Positions 56,485 to 64,000 of a stretch of 64,000 nucleotides of DNA are shown piece after piece. The notes below the pieces were generated by a model. It made no database searches and was not told the origin of the DNA. It saw only the letters and a program-made list of their open reading frames with translations. Position 1 is the stretch's first letter. Each line of letters begins with the position of its first letter. The DNA comes from Pseudomonas sp. BMS12 (GTDB taxonomy: Bacteria > Pseudomonadota > Gammaproteobacteria > Pseudomonadales > Pseudomonadaceae), in assembly GCF_001592875.1 (NCBI RefSeq), contig NZ_LSOF01000011.1, forward strand, positions 1 to 64,000, read 5' to 3'. Position numbers and translations under genes: made by a program.

Positions 56485-57510
56485 TTACCAGCGAAAGCGC
56501 ATGAGGTTGGCCGGCGCGGGGGCAGGGGCCGCCTGGGGCTCGGCGCTGGCATCCAGTGGCGCGGCAGCGGCCGGCACTTCCTGCAGGCCGGCCAGGCCCA
56601 GTTGGGCGCGCAGCTGCTCGGCGCTGGCATTCACCTGCCACACCTGCAGATCTCCGCTGACCCGCAGTAGACGCGCGCCAAACGGGTCAAGCAGACGCTC
56701 CAGCTCGGCGTAGCGGGACAGGTCAACCCCCTGCACCTCCAAGGTCATGGCCCCAGCGGTACCCGGTTTGACCAGGAAACGCGGCGCCAAGCGCTGACTG
56801 ACCGCCAACAGCACTGCGTCGGCCAGGGCCTGCGGGTCGGCTCCTTGCGCGCTGCCCTGCTCGCGGGCATCCCCCAGCCACAGGCGCCACTCGGCCTGCC
56901 ACTGACCATCCTGCTCGCCGGCATTGACGGCCAGCAGGGCATCGGAGGCATAGCGCTCGGAAGCCGGCTGCAGGGCATCCGGCTGACCGGCGGCAAGGTT
57001 TTCCGGCGTGGCGACCAGTTGCTCTTCCAGATCGGCCAATGGCAAGCGCAGCGGCAAACCACGATGCTGAGCGGCCTGGCGCAGTGGCGCGGATGCCTCC
57101 TGACCATCGCCGACCAGATGGCTGCCGGCATCATTGCTGTTCAGCCACCAGGTCAGGATCAGTGGGCGATTGGCGCCCCAGATCGGCACGCCGGCCTGGC
57201 GCAACTTGTTCTCGGTAGTCAGCGGATCGAAATCCACCACCAGGCTGCCGCCCTCGTATACGTACTGGCTGACCAGCTGCTGCGGATCCTGGCGTACCCC
57301 CTCCAGACCGGGGCTCTGCACAGCCTTGGCATCGCCGGTCAGGCGTTGCAGCAGGGTTTCCAGAGCCCGACCGAGGGCAGAGCTGCGCTCTTCCGGCTGT
57401 TGGCTGGTGACGGCCTCGCGTACCTGGTAGAGGTCGTCGACCTGGGCGGCCAGGGTCGGCAGGCTGCACAGCGAAAGACAAAGGGCGAACAGACGGGCGG
57501 ACAAGCGCAT
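56485..57510 (-). CDS. DUF2066 family periplasmic protein
   Basis: This 341-residue protein has a signal peptide (cut after TLAA) and the DUF2066 domain, plus an alanine/proline-rich tail. The function is unknown. It leads a minus-strand group with the transporter and hda, 125 bases upstream. It is divergent from purM, with 199 bases between. Confidence 0.85.
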   Translation of the reverse strand: MRLSARLFALCLSLCSLPTLAAQVDDLYQVREAVTSQQPEERSSALGRALETLLQRLTGDAKAVQSPGLEGVRQDPQQLVSQYVYEGGSLVVDFDPLTTENKLRQAGVPIWGANRPLILTWWLNSNDAGSHLVGDGQEASAPLRQAAQHRGLPLRLPLADLEEQLVATPENLAAGQPDALQPASERYASDALLAVNAGEQDGQWQAEWRLWLGDAREQGSAQGADPQALADAVLLAVSQRLAPRFLVKPGTAGAMTLEVQGVDLSRYAELERLLDPFGARLLRVSGDLQVWQVNASAEQLRAQLGLAGLQEVPAAAAPLDASAEPQAAPAPAPANLMRFRW

Positions 57511-57709
57511 CGACAGACTCTCGGAAGGGGGGAGCGGGTGCCTGAACGGCCAGGCGAAGGGCTATACCTTAAACAGCCGCCTGTTCCCCGGCAACCGTCG
57601 GGGCCGGTGGCCGCTGGCGGGCAAGCCTGATAAAATCGCGCGCCTTCGCGCAGCGGCCCGCCTGGCGGCGCTCGCCCACAGCATTCCCCCTTCTTAAAGG
57701 CCTGAACCC

Positions 57710-58767
<1,058 letters not shown>

Positions 58768-58768
<1 letters not shown>

Positions 58769-59415
58769 TGGCCGACTGCAATGTGGTGGTGCTGATTTCC
58801 GGTTCCGGCAGCAACCTGCAGGCCCTGATCGACAGCATCGCCCATGACGGCAATCCGGCACGCATCGCCGCGGTGATTTCCAACCGCGCCGATGCCTATG
58901 GGCTGGAACGCGCCAAGCAGGCCGGCATCACTACCCGGGTACTCGACCACAAGCAGTTCGATGGCCGCGAGGCCTTCGATGCCGCGCTGGTCGAGGCCAT
59001 CGACGGCTTCGACCCGCACCTGGTGGTGCTGGCCGGCTTCATGCGCATCCTCACGGGCGGCTTCGTGCGTCACTACGAGGGGCGCCTGCTGAACATCCAT
59101 CCCTCACTACTGCCCAAGTACAAGGGCCTGCACACCCACCAGCGTGCGCTGGAGGCCGGTGACAGCGAACATGGCTGCAGCGTGCACTTCGTCACCGAGG
59201 AACTCGATGGCGGCCCTCTGGTCGTACAGGCGGTAGTCCCGGTAGAGTCTGGTGATACGCCGGAATTACTGGCACAACGGGTTCACGGTCAGGAACACCA
59301 CATCTACCCCCTGGCCATGCGCTGGTTTGCCGAAGGCCGCCTGCGACTGAATGATACCGGCGCACAACTGGACGGCACGGACTTGCCGGCCACCGGATAC
59401 CTGATCCGCACATAG
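58768..59415 (+). CDS. purN: phosphoribosylglycinamide formyltransferase
   Basis: This 215-residue enzyme formylates GAR with 10-formyl-THF in purine synthesis. It has the ISGSGSNLQALID loop near the start, NIHPSLLPKYKGLHTHQRAL with the catalytic asparagine and histidine, and the SVHFVTEELDGGP stretch. It overlaps purM, and a DUF3108 gene follows after eight bases. Confidence 0.97.
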
Positions 59416-59423
59416 GAGATCAC

Positions 59424-60140
59424 ATGCCCCGCGTTCTGCTGATGTTGCTCGCCCTGCTGGCCTTGCCGGTACATGCCCTGGAGATCAAGCCCTTCTCCGC
59501 TAGCTACACCGCCGACTGGAAGCAGGTGCCGATCAGCGGTACCGCCGGGCGTAGCCTCAAGCAACTGGACAACGGTCGCTGGGAGCTCGATTTCGAAGCC
59601 TCCATGCTGGTCGCCAGCCTCAGCGAGAAAAGCACCTTCCGCATGGAAAACGATGCCTTCCTGCCGCTGACCTACCGTTTCGACCGCAGTGGCCTGGGCA
59701 ATGGCAAGCAGATCGAGCTGGACTTCGACTGGACCGAGAAGCAGGTGCTCGGCAACGATCGTGGCGATCCGGTACGCGTGCCACTCAACCGTGGCCTGCA
59801 GGACAAATCGACCTACCAGTTGGTGCTGCAACACGACGTCGCCGCCGGCAAGCAGAGCATGAGCTACCAGGTGGTCGATGGCGACGAGGTGGAAACCTAC
59901 GACTTCCGCGTGCTGGGCGAGGAGCGGGTACGGACCAAGGCCGGCCTGATCGACGCGATCAAGGTCGAGCGCGTGCGCGACCCGACCCAGAGCAGCCGCA
60001 AGACCGTGCTGTGGTTCGCCAAGGACTGGAACTACCTGCTGGTGCGTCTGCACCAGGTGGAGAAGGACGGCAAGGAATACCAGATCATGCTCAAGGAGGG
60101 CACGGTCGACGGCCGCCCGGTCGAGGGCATGCGCGACTGA
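59424..60140 (+). CDS. DUF3108 family periplasmic protein
   Basis: This 238-residue protein has a signal peptide (cut after PVHA) and the DUF3108 beta-rich domain (YTADWKQVPISGTAGRSL near its N-terminus). Function unknown. It lies eight bases after purN and ends with a strong terminator, so it is probably the last gene of the purMN operon. Confidence 0.87.
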   Translation: MPRVLLMLLALLALPVHALEIKPFSASYTADWKQVPISGTAGRSLKQLDNGRWELDFEASMLVASLSEKSTFRMENDAFLPLTYRFDRSGLGNGKQIELDFDWTEKQVLGNDRGDPVRVPLNRGLQDKSTYQLVLQHDVAAGKQSMSYQVVDGDEVETYDFRVLGEERVRTKAGLIDAIKVERVRDPTQSSRKTVLWFAKDWNYLLVRLHQVEKDGKEYQIMLKEGTVDGRPVEGMRD

Positions 60141-60157
60141 TTGTGCAGCAGCGCCAG

Positions 60158-60184
60158 AAAGCCGGGCAGCGCCCGGCTTTTTTG
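60158..60184 (+). terminator. terminator of the purMN-DUF3108 operon
   Basis: AAAGCCGGGC and GCCCGGCTTT pair around AGC and are followed by TTTT, 17 bases after the stop. Confidence 0.92.
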
Positions 60185-60235
60185 TGCCTGCGATTTGGGG
60201 CTAGGATGAAAACCTCTACCCCGGAGCACGCCACG

Positions 60236-60511
60236 ATGAGCGACGCCTACCGCCCATTGTCCTGCGACCTTTACGACTATCTGGAAATCGCCTGCATGCA
60301 TCGCTACCAGTTGCGCATCGAGCTGGTGGGCGGCCGCGAGCTGACGGCCCAGGCCGTCACCACCCGTACCGAGGCCAGCAAGGAAGAGTTCTTCGTGGTG
60401 CAGGGCGCGCAAGGCGAGCAGCGCTTGCGCATGGACCAGCTACTGGCCATCACGCCGCTCAACCACGGCGCCAGTTTCGGCCGAGTGCTGCTCGGAAATG
60501 CGCGTTGCTGA
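60236..60511 (+). CDS. rof: Rof (YaeO) family Rho inhibitor
   Basis: This 91-residue protein resembles the Rho-binding antiterminator Rof: MSDAYRPLSCDLYDYLEIAC matches the family start, and LRMDQLLAITPL matches its end. Rof binds Rho and inhibits transcription termination. I used ATG 60236, with GGAG nine bases upstream; a possible ATG at 60206 adds ten residues. Confidence 0.85.
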   Translation: MSDAYRPLSCDLYDYLEIACMHRYQLRIELVGGRELTAQAVTTRTEASKEEFFVVQGAQGEQRLRMDQLLAITPLNHGASFGRVLLGNARC

Positions 60512-60522
60512 GTTAGGACGTT

Positions 60523-60626
60523 GTCATCCGGACGTAATCCGCGAGCGAAGGTGCCTGCTGCCCTGACTGCACCCGGCTACGCGCCGAGAAGCTATTGGCC
60601 TTCGCTCCCGCCTTCGCCGGAATGAC
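60523..60626. repeat. imperfect inverted repeat element
   Basis: A left arm (60523-60551, starting GTCATCCGG and ending GCGAGCGAAGG) and a right arm (60599-60626, starting CCTTCGCTCCCGC and ending CCGGAATGAC) are about 28 bases long and imperfect reverse complements. The right arm contains the GTCATTCCGGCGAAGG core seen as a dispersed repeat in several proteobacteria. It could be a MITE remnant or a structural repeat unit. It lies in the spacer between rof and the DUF2058 gene. Confidence 0.6.
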
Positions 60627-60692
60627 GGGTATTAGTGGCACTCCCAGCTGATCGACTGCCCTCGGCATTCGTACCACCGGGGCGAATAGACG

Positions 60693-60716
60693 AAGGCCGG
60701 GAAAAACCCGGCCTTT
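60693..60716. terminator. terminator between rof and the DUF2058 gene
   Basis: AAGGCCGGG and CCCGGCCTT pair around five As. It is located 12 bases past the DUF2058 stop on the minus strand, and rof could also use it. The U-tract is short on either strand. Confidence 0.6.
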
Positions 60717-60727
60717 GTCTCAACGCA

Positions 60728-61267
60728 TCACCACATCAGGTCATCCGGCACCTGGTAGGCGGCGTACGGATCGTCCTCGTCCGGTGCCTCGGTCTGGGTA
60801 TTGAGCAGCACGATGCGGCGTTCGTCACGCTCCTGGATCTTCAGCGCCGCCTCGCGCGGGATCACCTCGTAGCCGCCACCGTGCCGAACGATGGCCAGCG
60901 AGCCGCGGCTGAGCTTGTCGCGCATCAGATTGTTCACCGACAGGCGCTTGACCTTCTTGTCGTCGACGAAGTTGTAGTAGTCCTCGGTGGTCAGCTTGGG
61001 CAGGCGGCTGGTTTCGATCAGTTGCTTGATCTGCGCGGCGATGGCCTTCTGCTGGATCTTCTCCTGCTGCTGACGGTTCAGCTCCTGGTCACGCGCGGCC
61101 TTCTCGGCCATGGCCTGCAGGGCGGCCTGCTTCTGCGCATCGTCGACCTCGACCTGGCCTTTCTTTTCCAGGCGCTGCTGCTTCTGCTTCTGCTTGCCGG
61201 CCTGCTTGGCCTGCTTTTCATTGACTAGGCCGGCTTTCAGCAACTGGTCACGGAGGGAAAGGCTCAT
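60728..61267 (-). CDS. DUF2058 (YaiL-like) protein
   Basis: This 179-residue protein has a lysine/glutamine-rich N-terminal coil (AKQAGKQKQKQQRLEKK) and a small conserved DUF2058 domain ending EDDPYAAYQVPDDLMW. It is likely a nucleoid or RNA-associated protein; function unknown. It lies 18 bases after mazG. Confidence 0.87.
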   Translation of the reverse strand: MSLSLRDQLLKAGLVNEKQAKQAGKQKQKQQRLEKKGQVEVDDAQKQAALQAMAEKAARDQELNRQQQEKIQQKAIAAQIKQLIETSRLPKLTTEDYYNFVDDKKVKRLSVNNLMRDKLSRGSLAIVRHGGGYEVIPREAALKIQERDERRIVLLNTQTEAPDEDDPYAAYQVPDDLMW

Positions 61268-61285
61268 CGGTACTCGCTCTTGTCG

Positions 61286-62125
61286 TCAGCAGCCGGGCTG
61301 CTGCTTTTCCAGTTTTTTGGCTTCACCCCAAAGGGCATCCAGTTGTTCCAGGCTGCAATTCTCGATGGCCAGGCCGGCCTCGCGCAATGCCTGTTCGATA
61401 TAGCGGAAGCGCCGCTCGAACTTGCCGTTGGCCGCGCGCAAGGCACTTTCCGGGTCGACCTTGAGGTGCCGGGCCAGGTTGGTGACGACGAACAGCAGGT
61501 CGCCCACCTCCTCGGCGATAGCCTCGGGATCGTTCTCGCTCATGGCCTCCAGCACTTCGTCGAGTTCTTCGCGCAGCTTGTCCACCACCGGCAGCGCCTC
61601 GGGCCAGTCGAAACCGACCTGGGCCGCACGCTTCTGCAGCTTCACCGCACGCGACAGCGCCGGCAGCGTGGTCGGCACGTCGTCGAGCAGCGACAACTGC
61701 TCCGGCGCCGCCGCCTTCTCGGCGCGCTCTTCGGCCTTGATCTCTTCCCAGCGCTGCTTGACCGCGGCCTCTTCGAGCCGGGCCATGTCCGGCGCACCGT
61801 AGAGGTCGCCGTCGGGAAACACATGGGGATGACGACGCAGCAGCTTGCGGGTGATGCCGTCGACCACCCTGGCGAAGTCGAAACGCCCCTCCTCGCGTGC
61901 CAGCTGACTGTAGTAGACGACCTGGAACAACAGGTCGCCCAGCTCGCCGGGCAGGTGCTCGAAGTCGCCGCGCTCGATGGCATCGGCCACCTCGTAGGCC
62001 TCTTCGATGGTGTGCGGCACGATGCTCGCGTAGTCCTGCTTGAGGTCCCAGGGGCAGCCGTGTTGCGGGTCGCGCAGGCGGGCCATCAGGTGCAGCAGGT
62101 CGTCGAGGGAGTAGCTGTCTTGCAT
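61286..62125 (-). CDS. mazG: MazG nucleoside triphosphate pyrophosphohydrolase
   Basis: This 279-residue protein has two MazG domains. The first has CPWDLKQDYASIVPHTIEEAYE and ELGDLLFQVVYY; the second has EELDEVLEAM and EEVGDLLFVVTN. It hydrolyses dNTPs and NTPs and, in E. coli, restrains ppGpp accumulation. The gene follows relA on the same strand, as in E. coli. No mazEF pair is seen between them. Confidence 0.94.
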   Translation of the reverse strand: MQDSYSLDDLLHLMARLRDPQHGCPWDLKQDYASIVPHTIEEAYEVADAIERGDFEHLPGELGDLLFQVVYYSQLAREEGRFDFARVVDGITRKLLRRHPHVFPDGDLYGAPDMARLEEAAVKQRWEEIKAEERAEKAAAPEQLSLLDDVPTTLPALSRAVKLQKRAAQVGFDWPEALPVVDKLREELDEVLEAMSENDPEAIAEEVGDLLFVVTNLARHLKVDPESALRAANGKFERRFRYIEQALREAGLAIENCSLEQLDALWGEAKKLEKQQPGC

Positions 62126-62232
62126 GAGTCAGTCTCTAGGATTGAACCATTCGCGCCACACTCCTGCCGGGAGAGGGGCCGAGAGTAAGGGTGGTCAGGC
62201 AGCTCCGAGTGCCTATAGCGCCCTCACCCCAA

Positions 62233-62253
62233 CCCTCTCCCAAAGGGAGAGGG
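62233..62253. repeat. CCCTCTCCC/GGGAGAGGG repeat hairpin
   Basis: CCCTCTCCC and GGGAGAGGG form a perfect nine-base stem around AAA, preceded by CCCTCACCCCAA. Sequences like this are common dispersed repeats in proteobacteria. A related GGGAGAGGGG lies at about 62168-62178, so the two may form a larger inverted pair. It lies between mazG and relA. Confidence 0.55.
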
Positions 62254-62258
62254 AGTAG

Positions 62259-64000
62259 TCACGAACTACTGCGGCTGCGACGCACCTCGATGATATTCGG
62301 CAGCTGGCTGATCCGCGCCAGCAGCCGGGCCAGGGCATCCAGGCCGGGAATCTCGATGGTCAGCAACATGGAGGCGGTGTTGTCCTCCTTGTTCGAGCGG
62401 GTATTCACCGCCAGCACGTTGATGCGCTCGTTGAGCATCACCTGGGACACATCGCGCAGCAGGCCGGAACGGTCGTAGGCCTTGATCACCACATCTACCG
62501 GGTAGGTCTGCACCGGTACCGGGCCCCAACTGACCTGGATGATGCGCTCCGGCTCGCGCCCGGCCAGCTGCAGCACCGAGGCGCAGTCCTGACGGTGGAT
62601 GCTGACGCCACGACCGAGGGTGATATAGCCGACGATCGGGTCGCCCGGCAGCGGTTGGCAGCAGCCGGCAATCTGCGTCAACAGGTTGCCGACGCCGTCG
62701 ATCTGCACGTCGCCGCGCCGACCTGGCCGCGGTGTATTGGACGGGCCGCGCCGCGGGATCAGTTCCAGCTGCTCGTTGCCGCGCTCCGGCTCGACCTGCT
62801 GCTGGGCCAGGTTGACCGCATGGGCCAGGCGCAGGTCGCCGGCGCCGAGAGCGGCGTACATGTCCTCAGCCGTCTTCAGGTTGCACTTCTCCGCCAGCTT
62901 GGCGAAGTCCACCGAGGCCAGGGCCAGGCGCGACAGGTCGCGTTCGAGCATGGCCTTGCCGGCCGCGACGTTCTGCTCGCGGTCCTGCAGCTTGAACCAG
63001 TGGACGATCTTCGCCCGCGCCCGGCTGGTGGTGATGTAGCCGAGGTTGGGGTTGAGCCAGTCGCGGCTCGGCGCGCCCTGCTTGCTGGTGATGATTTCCA
63101 CCTGCTCGCCGGTCTGCAGGCTGTAGGTCAAAGGCACGATGCGCCCGTTGACCTTGGCGCCGCGGCAGTTGTGGCCGATCTGGGTGTGCACGCGGTAGGC
63201 GAAGTCCAGCGGCGTGGCATTCTTCGGCAGGTCGATGGCGTGACCGTCCGGGGTGAACACATAGACCCGGTCCGGTTCGATGTCGACGCGCAGCTGCTCG
63301 GCCAGGCCGCCGATGTCGCCCAGCTCCTCGTGCCATTCGAGCACCTGGCGCAGCCAGGCCATCTTCTCCTCGTAATGGTCGGAGCCGCCCTTGACGTCGG
63401 TGCCCTTGTACTTCCAGTGCGCACAAACACCCAGCTCGGCCTCCTCGTGCATGGTCTGGGTGCGGATCTGCACTTCCAGCACCTTGCCGTCCGGGCCGAT
63501 CACTGCGGTATGCAGGGAGCGGTAGCCATTTTCCTTGGGGTTGGCGATGTAGTCGTCGAACTCCTTGGGAATGTGCCGCCACAGGCTGTGCACGATACCG
63601 AGGGCGGTGTAGCAGTCGCGCACTTCCGGCACCAGCACGCGCACCGCACGCACGTCGTAGATCTGGCTGAACTGCAGGCCCTTGCGCTGCATCTTGCGCC
63701 AGATCGAATAGATGTGTTTCGCCCGACCGCTGATGTCGGCTTTGATGCCGGTGGCGGTGAGTTCATTGCGCAGCTGGTTCATCACTTCGGCGATGTACTG
63801 CTCGCGGTCGAGACGCCGTTCGTGCAGCAGCTTGGCGATCTGCTTGTACTGCTCCGGCTCCAGGTAGCGGAAGGACAGATCCTCCAGCTCCCACTTGATA
63901 TGGCCGATGCCCAGGCGGTGGGCCAGCGGTGCGTAGATGTCGAAGACTTCGCGGGCCACGCGGTGGCGCTTCTCGTCGTCCGCCTCCTTCACCGCGCGAA
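62259..64000 (-). CDS. relA: RelA, (p)ppGpp synthetase, 3' part
   Basis: About 580 C-terminal residues are present; the start lies beyond the window. Features in order: the end of the degenerate hydrolase domain (DIYAPLAHRLGIGHIKWELED), the synthetase domain with YDVRAVRVLVPEVRDCY and NPKENGYRSLHTAV, a TGS domain (DRVYVFTPDGHAIDLPKNATPLDFAY), a zinc-finger-like segment (AGCCQPLPGDPIVGY) and an ACT domain at the end. RelA makes the stringent alarmone on ribosomes stalled with uncharged tRNA. It heads the relA-mazG-DUF2058 cluster. The hydrolase half visible here is too small to tell RelA from SpoT by itself, but the mazG context favours RelA. Confidence 0.93.
   Translation of the reverse strand, partial: RAVKEADDEKRHRVAREVFDIYAPLAHRLGIGHIKWELEDLSFRYLEPEQYKQIAKLLHERRLDREQYIAEVMNQLRNELTATGIKADISGRAKHIYSIWRKMQRKGLQFSQIYDVRAVRVLVPEVRDCYTALGIVHSLWRHIPKEFDDYIANPKENGYRSLHTAVIGPDGKVLEVQIRTQTMHEEAELGVCAHWKYKGTDVKGGSDHYEEKMAWLRQVLEWHEELGDIGGLAEQLRVDIEPDRVYVFTPDGHAIDLPKNATPLDFAYRVHTQIGHNCRGAKVNGRIVPLTYSLQTGEQVEIITSKQGAPSRDWLNPNLGYITTSRARAKIVHWFKLQDREQNVAAGKAMLERDLSRLALASVDFAKLAEKCNLKTAEDMYAALGAGDLRLAHAVNLAQQQVEPERGNEQLELIPRRGPSNTPRPGRRGDVQIDGVGNLLTQIAGCCQPLPGDPIVGYITLGRGVSIHRQDCASVLQLAGREPERIIQVSWGPVPVQTYPVDVVIKAYDRSGLLRDVSQVMLNERINVLAVNTRSNKEDNTASMLLTIEIPGLDALARLLARISQLPNIIEVRRSRSSS

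Overview
The window is a stretch of ordinary high-GC gammaproteobacterial chromosome and almost certainly comes from a Pseudomonas. The evidence is the OprD porin beside proS, the oprL/tolB/tolA/tolR/tolQ/ybgC block running into ruvB/ruvA/ruvC, yebC and aspS, the relA-mazG pair, the SSS-domain hybrid kinase of MxtR/CrbS type, and REP sequences of the GTGGGAGCG...CGCGAT kind. Gene order from about 19 kb to the right end follows the order I remember for P. aeruginosa around PA1013 down to PA0934. The left third resembles the rdgC to mxtR neighbourhood (about PA3263-PA3271). No phage, transposase or CRISPR array is visible. The genome appears island-free at a tRNA-Lys locus that carries islands in some pseudomonads.

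Layout. 0-5.9 kb: tRNA-Asp/tRNA-Val with a strong promoter, rdgC, an MFS-acyltransferase fusion, azlCD, an AraC regulator and a GNAT enzyme. 6-13.3 kb: a 1158-residue SSS/PAS/kinase/receiver protein, a pirin, a DUF4010 membrane protein and rmuC. 13.4-17.5 kb: a REP pair, a Sel1-like protein, a 400-base non-coding stretch with a perfect DnaA box, then a copper-type set (DUF2946 protein, TonB-dependent receptor, PCu(A)C chaperone). 17.5-18.9 kb: a RES/Xre toxin-antitoxin pair with a palindromic operator, and tRNA-Ser. 19-25 kb: purC (unexpected long form), bamC, dapA, gcvR, bcp, a TusA-like protein and a BepA-like protease. 25-36 kb: nadA, tRNA-Lys, queC/queE, cpoB, pal, tolBARQ, ybgC and ruvBAC. 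35.6-42 kb: yebC, aspS, an HPt-HD-GYP protein, dps, a GGDEF protein and a membrane-anchored cold-shock protein. 42-51 kb: slyX, a HIT protein, oprD, a hotdog thioesterase, proS, a lipoprotein, acylphosphatase, a TlpA-like lipoprotein, a PilZ protein and small unknown genes. 51-64 kb: yihY, an arsC/wrbA/DUF2069/hydrolase cluster, hda, an AI-2E family transporter, a DUF2066 protein, purM-purN, a DUF3108 protein, rof, a DUF2058 protein, mazG and the 3' part of relA.

Most genes are housekeeping: purine synthesis (purC, purM, purN), queuosine (queC, queE), NAD (nadA), lysine (dapA), outer-membrane integrity (bamC, BepA-like, Tol-Pal), DNA recombination (rdgC, rmuC, ruvABC), replication control (hda) and the stringent response (relA, mazG). 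The parts that look accessory or unusual are the RES/Xre pair, the copper-type set, the two c-di-GMP genes flanking dps, the long-form PurC, the origin-like non-coding stretch before the DUF2946 gene, and the long oprD upstream region. I found no convincing wholly new system. The HPt-HD-GYP/dps/GGDEF arrangement and the membrane-bound cold-shock protein are the best leads.
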